Translations under genes and position numbers: made by a program
The notes under the pieces: generated by a model
What the model saw: only the letters and a program-made list of their open reading frames with translations
The model's database searches: none
Told to the model about the DNA's origin: nothing
Shown: piece after piece, positions 1-6,811 of the stretch
Layout: each line of letters begins with the position of its first letter
How positions within the stretch are numbered: the stretch's first letter is position 1
Virus record (IMG/VR): IMGVR_UViG_3300021432_000039
Coordinates: 1 to 22,589 of that record
DNA length: 22,589 nucleotides
Origin: a virus
Reading direction: 5' to 3' (one strand)

Positions 1-222
1 AGCGAGTGGGGTACCGCCGACGTTGGCCCAGGTAGCGACGTCACCGACGACGGTGGTAGCAGGGCCGATGGTGTGAGAGCCACCAGCCGGAAATGCATGC
101 GGGGGCGCGGCAACGCCGGTCAGGTTGCCACAGAGGGTGTTGGCTGGGAACCGGCCGGTGCATTGCGCGGACGCGGCGGAAGGGATTAGCAACAGTGCCA
201 GTGCTATTAGAAGCTTCTTCAT
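1..222 (-). CDS. Signal-peptide protein, phage accessory/tail-type, partial (3' end beyond window)
   Basis: The frame is open from ATG at 222 to the window edge, giving 74 residues. The start overlaps the stop of the upstream gene as ATGA, and the N-terminus begins MKKLL. A classic Sec signal peptide is visible: two lysines, a leucine/alanine core, then a SAASA motif before Q20, the probable cleavage site. The mature part is rich in G, T, A and P and begins with a paired-cysteine stretch (QCTGRFPANTLCGN). I recall this type of stretch at the N-terminus of tail-fibre-like or decoration proteins in environmental phages, but I cannot name a family. It is the third signal-peptide protein of this operon. 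Function is unknown. Confidence 0.7.
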   Translation of the reverse strand, partial: MKKLLIALALLLIPSAASAQCTGRFPANTLCGNLTGVAAPPHAFPAGGSHTIGPATTVVGDVATWANVGGTPLA

Positions 223-647
223 TGTGCGTTGCTCCATCCCATTTGAGCAGAGACTGGGAAGAGGATGTAACCGCCGTAATCAACAGCGACGACGATGGAG
301 GGGGTGCCCATTATGTTCTCGGCGCCAGAGAAGGGGTTGATGGTGATGTTATAGGTCGAGGCGTTGCCACCGATGTCGACGATGGTAATTGGGGTTTTGG
401 TGTAGGGCCCTGGCATCGCGCTGGGTGGAACGGTGGGGTCGATCGCGGAGGGGAGGGTCACAGTCACTAGGCCAGCGCAGTTGACTTGAACCAAGGAGGT
501 GCCATAGACGAGTTGATAGGTGCCTGCGGCGGTGATGAGTAGAACGTTTCGCTTTGCGGTATAGACCCACCCAACCGATGGGCCAAGGTAGACCCTCTCC
601 CACTGGCGGTAGGTTCCCCCTTGGTCCAAGTCGAGTTGGGAGGCCAT
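219..647 (-). CDS. Conserved phage hypothetical, beta-rich, probable virion accessory protein
   Basis: This is 142 residues. ATG at 647 overlaps the TAA of the upstream gene (TAATG), and its own stop overlaps the next start (ATGA), so it sits inside a translationally coupled series. The N-terminus (MASQLDLDQGGTYRQWERVYLGPSVGWVY) is of a type I associate with small phage proteins encoded near tail or decoration genes. The remainder is beta-strand-like, with alternating V/T/I and many G and P and no membrane segment. It has no signal peptide, unlike its downstream neighbour. A virion or tail-fibre accessory role is inferred only from position and composition. Confidence 0.7.
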   Translation of the reverse strand: MASQLDLDQGGTYRQWERVYLGPSVGWVYTAKRNVLLITAAGTYQLVYGTSLVQVNCAGLVTVTLPSAIDPTVPPSAMPGPYTKTPITIVDIGGNASTYNITINPFSGAENIMGTPSIVVAVDYGGYILFPVSAQMGWSNAQ

Positions 648-1213
648 TAGGCTGCTCTACGTTTGCCTTCGGTGGATTGCTTCGCGAGGAGGGAGATGAT
701 CTCGCTGTTTTGTTTCATCATCGCGGTCATGGCAGAGATGAGTTCGCCGATCCCTTCGATCTGCGGGGCCTTGTGGACCTCGTCCTTGAGGGTGTTCATC
801 TGGCCCATGAGGTCGTCGATGACTTGGTTGGCAAAGGAGGCGCGTTGGGACTCGTCGTCGGCGCCGGGGGTTGGGTTCCAAATCCCCTTCGAGCACTGGG
901 CCGTGATGGCCTTGGCTTCGTCATCGAGTGGGAGCATCCCAGGGGTGGGCTTGCCCTCGAAGAGGATATCGCGCTGGTTCACGCCAGGGGCGTCGGTAAC
1001 GACGATGATGTAGTCTTCGACATCACGCGAGGGGAAGGCCGGGTCCGGCTGGCCGTGCTTGGTCAGGTCGTCGATCGACTTCGGGTCGAGTTGAAGCGGG
1101 ACGGAGAAGACTTCGCGCTTGGGGCGGCCGGTTCGGCGGTCGATTGAGTTGTACTCCCAGGCGGTGCCGGGGACTTTGAGGTAGTGGGCCTCGGTTAATT
1201 TCCATCTAGCCAT
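647..1213 (-). CDS. Conserved phage hypothetical protein
   Basis: This is 188 residues, with ATG at 1213 preceded by AGGAG at a good distance. The N-terminal half (MARWKLTEAHYLKVPGTAWE, then the RRTGRPKREVFSVPLQLDP region) resembles a small protein recurrent in phage structural operons. It includes a DAPGVNQRDILFEGKPTPGM-type segment often followed by an alanine- and glutamate-rich helix. The C-terminal third is predicted helical, possibly a short coiled coil (about residues 125-180), and ends in a basic KRRAA tail. There are no enzymatic motifs, membrane segments or cysteine clusters. It lies between the LamG-like protein gene and a small beta-rich gene, which suggests a virion or assembly role, but function is unknown. 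Confidence 0.75.
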   Translation of the reverse strand: MARWKLTEAHYLKVPGTAWEYNSIDRRTGRPKREVFSVPLQLDPKSIDDLTKHGQPDPAFPSRDVEDYIIVVTDAPGVNQRDILFEGKPTPGMLPLDDEAKAITAQCSKGIWNPTPGADDESQRASFANQVIDDLMGQMNTLKDEVHKAPQIEGIGELISAMTAMMKQNSEIISLLAKQSTEGKRRAA

Positions 1214-1222
1214 TTCATTCTC

Positions 1223-2002
1223 CTATATTCCAGCACCAACTAAGGTGCGCCAAGTTGCCTTTGCACCAGATGGTGCGGTTGTGGATAATACGTCGAAGAT
1301 CAAGCTCTCGACTGTCGGCGGATACCAGAAGTCCCAAGGACGTTGTGCCCATAGGAGAAGCTGCGGCATTGAAAGGTATGTCGGCGTATAAGAACACGGT
1401 CCATATACGAAACCAGTCAACGTTCCCCAACTTATAAATCCGCCGCTTGTCGCGAAAGAAGATGTTGTGGTCCCGGTCTGTGTTTGAATGACGCCAGTTC
1501 TTAAATTCAGAGCAAGAAGATTATAACCAATGGCACTATAGCCCGAACCTGCCAAAAAATACGGCACTCCAGTAGTTAGTGCAATGCCCCCTAGTGTAGT
1601 TCCGTTTATTTTAATAGAAAACGATCCTGAAACACAAATCAATCCGTTAACCTGACTAGAAGAATCCATAAACGTGTTGGCATTTGGACTAGTTGTGAAA
1701 AAACAAATAAGAGCCCAAGTCCTACCCGGCGATGTGTTGGTCGCAAGAATGCTAGAATTGAAAAATCCGGTTGATGTAAACCCAGGACCAATCACGCCAT
1801 TAATCACTGCCGCAAGAGTTCCGCTAAGATGAAGGCTCTTTAGAGTCAGCAAGTCAAAATACGTAGTGCCCACAGGGAAACACGAAGCCCCGAGTGAACC
1901 GACCATTCCTTGCGCCGCCGGGTGCGTCGGATCAAATCCCGGCTTCCTGCTGCCCGGAAACGAGAGGGGATTAGCTCGACGATATGTCAGCGGCAGTCCC
2001 AT
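1223..2002 (-). CDS. LamG/concanavalin-like probable virion surface protein
   Basis: This is 259 residues from ATG at 2002. The N-terminus has a PGFDPTHPAAQGMV stretch, of the sort that leads into LamG or jelly-roll domains in phage proteins. A strand-rich core follows (about residues 45-220) with patterns such as WALICFF, GSFSIKINGT and FISWGTLTGFVYGP. Near the C-terminus, LLLWAQRPWDFWYPP resembles the closing strand of such modules. Base use differs from its neighbours: it is visibly AT-richer with many A/T third positions, and no clear Shine-Dalgarno precedes the ATG. Both suggest recent acquisition. A glycan- or host-surface-binding role is inferred from the fold type and position. The LamG assignment is tentative. 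Confidence 0.65.
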   Translation of the reverse strand: MGLPLTYRRANPLSFPGSRKPGFDPTHPAAQGMVGSLGASCFPVGTTYFDLLTLKSLHLSGTLAAVINGVIGPGFTSTGFFNSSILATNTSPGRTWALICFFTTSPNANTFMDSSSQVNGLICVSGSFSIKINGTTLGGIALTTGVPYFLAGSGYSAIGYNLLALNLRTGVIQTQTGTTTSSFATSGGFISWGTLTGFVYGPCSYTPTYLSMPQLLLWAQRPWDFWYPPTVESLIFDVLSTTAPSGAKATWRTLVGAGI

Positions 2003-2005
2003 TTG

Positions 2006-2503
2006 CTAGTTATTTAGGTTGATGTTATAAGTACGATACTTTACAGTCTGCGTTCCACTAGTCAAGGTAAAGCCAGAATTGTTCTGGATCGCTACGCGAA
2101 ACGATCCCGGTGGGATAACTATCCCTTGACTAAACCCAAGCAAAGCAGTCTGCCCCGTCGCAGCAACAAGGGGCATAACAGCGCATGGAGGAAAGGTTGG
2201 GGTTTTGGCGGCGCCGGTACCGGCAGTGAATTGACCGTCGCCATAAGTCGTCCCATCTTGGTTGAGCGCGTAGAGCCAAAACGCGAGGTTGGCACCAGCA
2301 ACGATTGTATTTGATGCGATGACCAGCGACGCGGAGATGTCCATGAAGATGTCAAGGGCGGTCCCATTGGCGATATCAGCGACGCTAGATAACACAGTGT
2401 TGGCAGTGGCTAATGGCCCAGTCGTCATGTCAGTTGAGTTTATAAGCGTACTCCACGTTAGCCCAACGCCATTACCAGCGGTCCATGCGGTTCTAGCAGT
2501 CAT
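2006..2503 (-). CDS. Hypothetical beta-rich virion accessory protein
   Basis: This is 165 residues. ATG at 2503 overlaps the upstream TAA (TAATG). The protein is rich in T, A, G and N, with alternating hydrophobic strands. It has an ALDIFMDISASLVIASNTIV segment and a C-terminal SFRVAIQNNSGFTLTSGTQTV segment, which read like a beta-sandwich or jelly roll. There is no signal peptide or membrane helix and only one cysteine. It sits among several small proteins of similar character and probably contributes to virion decoration or fibres. I do not recognise a named family. Confidence 0.65.
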   Translation of the reverse strand: MTARTAWTAGNGVGLTWSTLINSTDMTTGPLATANTVLSSVADIANGTALDIFMDISASLVIASNTIVAGANLAFWLYALNQDGTTYGDGQFTAGTGAAKTPTFPPCAVMPLVAATGQTALLGFSQGIVIPPGSFRVAIQNNSGFTLTSGTQTVKYRTYNINLNN

Positions 2504-2955
2504 TAGGAAAGCCCTGCAGCAGTTACGTCGGGTTGACTGATTGGGCCGGAGTAGCCATTAGCCTGCCACCAGGGAGTGACAGCGGCTTGGGCCAAAGCGG
2601 TAAGGGCGAGGATGGTTGGACCGGAATGATTGGTGAAGTAATCAAGGATCATGCCATCGGCCATCTGCGCGGTGTTAGCGCTGCCGCCAATGAGCAGGCC
2701 AGGGCTGTTACACAGAGCCAACAAGTTGGCCTGTTGTGTTGCGGTAAGCGCCTTGAACTCCGCATAGTTAATGCAGTTAAGAAGCTGAGTGCCAGTAACG
2801 CTAAGAACAGTGGGTACTGTACCGGTAATGGTCCAACCATTGACGGCGATGATCTTATTAGCGGTGGTTAGGCCGGTGAGTGGAGTGCCGGTAACGCCGG
2901 TAGGTGGTTGCGTCGCTGAGTTCCAAGCATTGATAAGATTGGTGTAGTAGGACAT
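2503..2955 (-). CDS. Conserved phage hypothetical protein
   Basis: This is 150 residues from ATG at 2955. The N-terminus (SYYTNLINAWNSATQPPTGVTGTPL) has a form I associate with small proteins of phage structural regions. The GLTTANKIIAVNGWTITGTV segment looks like a helix followed by strands. The middle is helical (EFKALTATQQANLLALC), as is the C-terminal ILALTALAQAA stretch before WWQANGYSGPI. There are no catalytic motifs or membrane segments. It is coupled to the downstream gene through a TAATG overlap. The role is unknown; position suggests a virion-associated protein. Confidence 0.7.
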   Translation of the reverse strand: MSYYTNLINAWNSATQPPTGVTGTPLTGLTTANKIIAVNGWTITGTVPTVLSVTGTQLLNCINYAEFKALTATQQANLLALCNSPGLLIGGSANTAQMADGMILDYFTNHSGPTILALTALAQAAVTPWWQANGYSGPISQPDVTAAGLS

Positions 2956-2965
2956 TGTAATCCAA

Positions 2966-3295
2966 TCAGGCTAGAAGGTAGGAGATCATCCCACCTATCG
3001 CGACGCCAGAGGAGAGGTTGAGATTAAGGCTATCGCTGACGGCTGTTTGGCACCAGCCACCTGCATTGAAGGGGAGAATGTAGCCACCATTCTGAGCGAG
3101 ATAGGCGTAGCCAGAAAGATCGACTGAGCCGGTTGAGGTTTGCCATTTGACGTTAACTGCTGCGTTGGCAATGATAGAGGCAGAGAGGAGGACGATGCGT
3201 TTGCCTATGATACCAAGCACAGCAGTGCCACTGGCTGAGAGTTCGATTGCAGCGTAGTTGATACCTGCAGGGATTTCGGCCCGGAAGAGTTCCAT
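2966..3295 (-). CDS. Small beta-sandwich phage protein, probable decoration/fibre module
   Basis: This is 109 residues. ATG at 3295 overlaps the stop of the coiled-coil gene (TGATG). The pattern is a strand ladder with conserved-looking turns: AVLGIIGKRIVLLSASIIA, VNVKWQTSTGSVDLSG, LAQNGGYILPFNAGGWCQTA, then SLNLNLSSGVAIGGMISY. I recognise this as a recurring small module in tailed-phage proteins, found alone or in fibres, with a GKRI motif and a closing N-L-N-L-S strand. It has no standard name that I can give with confidence. A structural role on the virion is likely; enzymatic activity is unlikely. Confidence 0.7.
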   Translation of the reverse strand: MELFRAEIPAGINYAAIELSASGTAVLGIIGKRIVLLSASIIANAAVNVKWQTSTGSVDLSGYAYLAQNGGYILPFNAGGWCQTAVSDSLNLNLSSGVAIGGMISYLLA

Positions 3296-3666
3296 CAGGC
3301 GAAGTGCTTCTCACGGATCGAGGCGAGGGAGGCTTCGATGGCGTCGTGCTGAGCGGAGGCGGAGTTGACGCGGGCTAGGACTTCGTCGAGTTCGGCCTTG
3401 GCGGCTTTGGTCTTTTCGCCCAGGTCGCGGAGTTCGATCTGCTTGTCATAGATCGCGACGTCGTGCTCCTTCTGGGCTTTGATCTGCGCAGCGGAGAGGC
3501 CCGCTGTCGCGGAGGCGAGTTCGGCGTTCTTGGCCTCGAGCTCCTTCTGCGTGGCCTCGAGGTCTGCCTGCGCAGCGGAGTGTTGGTCTTTGATCGCTTC
3601 GAGATTGACGTTGTGCTCGCGGAGCTCGGTCAAGGCCGCGATCACTTTGTCGATGGTTTCGTTCAC
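3295..3666 (-). CDS. Coiled-coil hypothetical protein
   Basis: This is 123 residues starting with GTG at 3666. The start overlaps the stop of the frame that covers 3663-3812 (GTGA). Almost the entire length is heptad-like helix rich in A, E, K, Q and D, with no prolines or glycines until the middle and no aromatic core. The longest run is about residues 20-118. This predicts an extended, probably oligomeric coiled coil. No membrane segment is present. It may be a spacer, scaffold or chaperone for the adjacent fibre-like proteins, but nothing in the sequence fixes this. It is one of two coiled-coil proteins in the window; the other is at 16535-17185. Confidence 0.7.
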   Translation of the reverse strand: MNETIDKVIAALTELREHNVNLEAIKDQHSAAQADLEATQKELEAKNAELASATAGLSAAQIKAQKEHDVAIYDKQIELRDLGEKTKAAKAELDEVLARVNSASAQHDAIEASLASIREKHFA

Positions 3667-3812
3667 TTGTCGGCTCCGTGGTTCAGGTTCCAGTTAAACG
3701 GCCAAAGGTCGGTCGCTTGTTCGTAGGTCAGCCAGTGGTGGTAGAGGCCAAGATCGGCGGTGGTAGAGAGGGTCCCAAGACCAACACCAATCACGAGAAA
3801 GGCAACCCGCAA
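3663..3812 (-). CDS. Small membrane ORF nested in the 3' end of the ligase-like gene (or its frameshifted C-terminus)
   Basis: From a possible TTG at 3812 this frame encodes 49 residues. It opens with a single hydrophobic helix (RVAFLVIGVGLGTL) and continues into a polar tail (LYHHWLTYEQATDLWPFNWN). Its codons end mostly in C or G. The ligase frame over the same bases becomes proline- and arginine-rich with poorer third positions, so this frame is the protein-like one. Its TGA overlaps the GTG of the coiled-coil gene exactly as other junctions do. It could be a separate small membrane protein. Alternatively the ligase could shift +1 into this frame near 3800, through a programmed slip or a sequence error. 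The start codon is uncertain because no well-spaced Shine-Dalgarno is seen. Confidence 0.5.
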   Translation of the reverse strand: MRVAFLVIGVGLGTLSTTADLGLYHHWLTYEQATDLWPFNWNLNHGADK

Positions 3813-4764
3813 CCACCATGCCAAGGAATGCCAAGGGTGGGCAATGGAGGGGGAAGGAGAAGAGGCAGCAGACGGCGAAGCCGATGTAAGCGGGCCATTC
3901 AGGACGCGAGGCGTTTGCGCAGGGGTAGAGTAGCAGTGCAATCGCGGGAATGGCTCCCACACCGTACTGATATGTGAGGTCGAGGAACTCGTTATGTGCG
4001 TAAGCTGGGGCATAGAGGTGGCCATTGAAATGGATGATAACGGCTTCGATGGAGCCAGCGCCGTGGCCCCAGAAAGTGAGGAAGTGGTAAAGGACTCGCC
4101 AAACGAGCCAGCGGAAGTCATCAGCGGTGTCGTGCTGGACAAGGGCGACCCAGGTAAGGGGGCACGCAGCGGACCAGAGTACCCCGCGTGAGGGGCGGCA
4201 GTACATGAGGACGAGGCCTACAGCCAGAGCCAGAAGAGCAGCCCGAGACTGAGACAGAATAAGACCAGGAAGAAGTAGGAGGCTGAGTAGCCAGAGACGA
4301 TACGGCAGAAGTAGCAGGATGACCAGTGCACAGCCCTCTCCAAGGATAACGGGGTTGAACATAAGGCCTGATGGGCGGCAGGGGATGTATTCGATTATCC
4401 AATCGAAGCCCAGAGCTTGTAGAATAGCCAGAAGACTAGAAGCGCCGAACCCGATAGCAAGGCCAATCGCAACCAGCCGTAGATTGGGGAGTTGGGCTCC
4501 AGCATAGAAGGCTCCAGCCATAAGGGCGTATTGCCAAAGGGTGCTGAGGGCGGTGTCGGGATTGTCGACCCAGGTGAGGGAGTTGATGGCGTAGAGGGCG
4601 AAGAGGAGGCCGAGGGCTAGGGGGAGAGGGGAAGCGAGCTTTGCCTCCCCTCTCCAGGTGACGAGTGGTAGGCCTGCGGAGAGGACTGCCCATCCAGTCG
4701 CTATCACCGCCCCGGTTACGCCGGGGATGTAGGCGACGGGAAGGAGGATGGACAGCGCAAGCAT
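3694..4764 (-). CDS. O-antigen ligase/polymerase-like (WaaL/Wzy_C type) membrane protein
   Basis: This is 356 residues with about ten hydrophobic segments. The features of the O-antigen ligase/polymerase superfamily appear in order. There is a periplasmic-loop region with PCRPSGLMFNPVILGEGCAL (residues 129-146) and SQSRAALLALAVGL (171-184) with the arginine typical of this family. A large loop follows with GHGAGS (233-238) and AHNEFLDLTYQYGVGAI (256-272), including the His-Asn pair. Such enzymes transfer or polymerise undecaprenyl-linked glycans on the periplasmic face of the inner membrane. ATG at 4764 overlaps the preceding stop (TGATG), so the gene is embedded in the virion operon rather than in a separate conversion cassette. 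After about residue 326 this frame loses coding character (see 3663-3812). Substrate is unknown; alteration of host surface glycan is inferred. Confidence 0.78.
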   Translation of the reverse strand: MLALSILLPVAYIPGVTGAVIATGWAVLSAGLPLVTWRGEAKLASPLPLALGLLFALYAINSLTWVDNPDTALSTLWQYALMAGAFYAGAQLPNLRLVAIGLAIGFGASSLLAILQALGFDWIIEYIPCRPSGLMFNPVILGEGCALVILLLLPYRLWLLSLLLLPGLILSQSRAALLALAVGLVLMYCRPSRGVLWSAACPLTWVALVQHDTADDFRWLVWRVLYHFLTFWGHGAGSIEAVIIHFNGHLYAPAYAHNEFLDLTYQYGVGAIPAIALLLYPCANASRPEWPAYIGFAVCCLFSFPLHCPPLAFLGMVVAGCLSRDWCWSWDPLYHRRSWPLPPLADLRTSDRPLAV

Positions 4765-5600
4765 CAGCGGGCTCGACGGCAGGTGATGGAACCGAAGCCC
4801 CAGAGTTGAGAGGTGGCGAAGGTGGCACCACCGACGAGGTAGATGGTAGTGGTTGACGCAAGAGATTGGCGAACAGGGCCGAGTTTGAGGTCAACGCCCC
4901 GACCACCGATCGCTGACGCTGGGATCACGGTGTTAACGCCGTCGGTGCCTTGAGTGCCAAGGACGGAGTTGTTGGTACCAACGGTGGCGGAGAGTTGGGT
5001 AACGGTAGTGGTGTTGGAGATCGCCTCTGACATCGTGCTACGGCAGTCCCAATCACCGGCGGTTAGGGAGAGTGAGGCCAACTGTTGTGAGGAGTTGGTA
5101 GTGATCTGCACGGCAGAGCCGAGGGGGACGTTGGTGGTGGCGACTTCGCCGATGTTGCCTGCAGCGGCGTTGTCGTTGGTGGCAGTGCCGGGGGTTTGAC
5201 CCGCGGCGCCGATAGCGGTGTAGGACCAGTTGGTTCCGGTCATTGGGAAGATGGTCAGGCGGCCGTAGGTTCCGCAGAAGGTGATGGAGTTCGAGGAACC
5301 GTTGATGGTATCGCCGGACTGGGGCGCGACGATTATGCAGGAGTTGGAACCACCGATGTTGCCTTGAGAGTCGATGATTTGGATTGCGCCGTTGATGTTG
5401 GTCCCACCCGCGTAGGGGAGGGTCCAGGTTCGGTTGGCGGTGAGGGCTACAACAGGGACGAGGGTAGAGTCCGTATTGAGCATCGTGTAGTTGACGTTGC
5501 CAACCAGGGTTTGGGGAGCGACGGTGCCCCAAGCCCAGTTAAGCGCGACGATGCTGGCAAGGGAGCCGGCAAGGCCAAGAGCGAGGAGGAGCTTGCGCAT
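4764..5600 (-). CDS. Signal-peptide beta-rich protein, phage accessory
   Basis: This is 278 residues from ATG at 5600, preceded by GGAGG at 5-nt spacing. The N-terminus MRKLLLALGLAGSLASIVAL followed by NWAWG is a Sec-type signal peptide or membrane anchor. The rest is strand-rich and low in charge. It includes LTANRTWTLPYAGGTNINGA and a GRLTIFPMTGTNWSYTA segment, a pattern I associate with phage fibre-type or decoration domains. Four cysteines are present in the mature part, which fits export to an oxidising compartment. It ends with SITCRRAR. It lies directly between another signal-peptide protein and the O-antigen ligase-like gene, so an envelope-directed role is possible. I cannot name a family. 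Confidence 0.68.
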   Translation of the reverse strand: MRKLLLALGLAGSLASIVALNWAWGTVAPQTLVGNVNYTMLNTDSTLVPVVALTANRTWTLPYAGGTNINGAIQIIDSQGNIGGSNSCIIVAPQSGDTINGSSNSITFCGTYGRLTIFPMTGTNWSYTAIGAAGQTPGTATNDNAAAGNIGEVATTNVPLGSAVQITTNSSQQLASLSLTAGDWDCRSTMSEAISNTTTVTQLSATVGTNNSVLGTQGTDGVNTVIPASAIGGRGVDLKLGPVRQSLASTTTIYLVGGATFATSQLWGFGSITCRRAR

Positions 5601-6257
5601 TTATTCCTCCGTGTATTCTTCGGTAACGTCCATCAGGTTGCCTGAACCTGGGCCGGTGCCGACTGCGGAGGAAAGGGCAAGGCATTGGGCGACGCCACGA
5701 AGGACGACTGCGGAGCCGGGGTGGTTGCCGAAGTCGATGATCGTGGGGCCCTCACCGGAAGTGCCGGTGGTTAGGTTGCCGAGGGTGATCTGGCCCGACC
5801 AGATGAAACCGGCGGAGGTGACGATGGGAGTGCCGACGGTTGGGTTGGCGGTCCAGGCGGTGGTAAGGGCGGTCCCTGCGGCGATGGAGGAGTCGTAGGG
5901 GTAGCCAACGACCGCAGCGCCAGCGAAGGGCTGGCCAGAGGCGATGGTGCCGCCGGTTGCTGCGGTGGAGGTTTTGAGGACTTGGACATCGGCTCCGGCG
6001 ACAGCGGTCGCGCGACCCGAGATGGTGAAGCGGGTTACGCGGACGGTGGTCGTGGCCGAGCCGCAGATTTGCCACCAGGTCGTTGGCGAAGAGGCCAAGA
6101 CGAGGTTGGTCATCGACATCGAGTAGGTGCGCTTGATCGAGTCGATAGGGATCGACCATTGGGTCTGGAAGTTGGAGTTAACCCCAGGTGACTGAGCGAG
6201 GGCGACTACGCCAAGGGCGCAGAGCCCGACCCCAGCGAGGAGGAGAGATTTTCTCAT
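5601..6257 (-). CDS. Signal-peptide hypothetical protein, beta-rich
   Basis: This is 218 residues from ATG at 6257 with GGAG upstream; its stop directly abuts the next gene. The N-terminus has MRKSLLLAGVGLCALGVVALAQ, a good Sec signal peptide with probable cleavage after ALA (about residue 21). The mature part looks like a jelly-roll or beta-sandwich with T, A and G runs and ends in an acidic VTEEYTEE tail. It follows the cement-protein gene, where BPP-1-like phages carry further virion genes. Signal peptides are unusual on cytoplasmically assembled virion proteins. The protein is therefore either exported or has an N-terminal hydrophobic anchor. Function is unknown. Confidence 0.68.
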   Translation of the reverse strand: MRKSLLLAGVGLCALGVVALAQSPGVNSNFQTQWSIPIDSIKRTYSMSMTNLVLASSPTTWWQICGSATTTVRVTRFTISGRATAVAGADVQVLKTSTAATGGTIASGQPFAGAAVVGYPYDSSIAAGTALTTAWTANPTVGTPIVTSAGFIWSGQITLGNLTTGTSGEGPTIIDFGNHPGSAVVLRGVAQCLALSSAVGTGPGSGNLMDVTEEYTEE

Positions 6258-6267
6258 CTGAGGCTCC

Positions 6268-6801
6268 TTAGTTGGCGACGGTGATGCCGGCTGGGTAGCC
6301 AGACATCACAGCGTTGTTGGTGCCGGTGTAGTATTGGTCCATACGATCGAGGATGATGAGGGCTTCGACCGTACCGGCGGTCATCGTTGCGCCGCCGATA
6401 ACATAGGTGAGGCGAAGGAAGCGAGGGATCGGAATGCCATCCGGCGGGCGTGGCATGTCCATGTCCATCAACCGACCGCCGACCACGAGAGTGGCGAGGG
6501 CGTAGGTTGGGGTGGTGTACCACGTCGTGAAGGTGAGCGGGGCGCCTGAGCCGTTGTCCGCGGCACCTTGAAGGTTGACGGCGAGGGTACCAGCGCCACC
6601 GGAGGTGAAGGTGGTGGTGACCTGGACCAGGAGCTTCATCGCAGGGTTGTCGCCGATGCCGATGTCTCGGGCGCCTTGGCCAGAGGCAAGGACGGGGATG
6701 CCGGGGCCACCGAGGTCGATTACGTTGGTGGAGTTGTAGGTCCCGGCGATCTGGGCGAGGTTGTTCGAAGAGTCGAACTGGAGGAATGCATCAAGGATCA
6801 T
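6268..6801 (-). CDS. Capsid cement/decoration protein, Bbp16-like
   Basis: This is 177 residues with AAGGAG ideally spaced before ATG at 6801. The N-terminus (MILDAFLQFDSSNNLAQIA, then STNVIDLG) matches what I recall of the Bbp16 cement proteins of BPP-1-like podoviruses, which bind the capsid exterior and stabilise it. The later RDIGIGDNPAMKLLVQVTTTF segment, a strand-rich core and a closing LRLTYVIGGATMTAGTVEALI strand agree with a jelly-roll decoration protein. It lies immediately after the major capsid gene, as in BPP-1. The family call is from memory of sequence features and synteny. Confidence 0.82.
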   Translation of the reverse strand: MILDAFLQFDSSNNLAQIAGTYNSTNVIDLGGPGIPVLASGQGARDIGIGDNPAMKLLVQVTTTFTSGGAGTLAVNLQGAADNGSGAPLTFTTWYTTPTYALATLVVGGRLMDMDMPRPPDGIPIPRFLRLTYVIGGATMTAGTVEALIILDRMDQYYTGTNNAVMSGYPAGITVAN

Positions 6802-6811
6802 GTGCTGCTCC

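Noticed and set aside
554-1147. Plus-strand open frame of 197 codons opposite the 647-1213 gene
   Set aside because: It is a complementary-strand shadow of a gene with clear start, Shine-Dalgarno and operon context; similar shadows occur opposite most virion genes.
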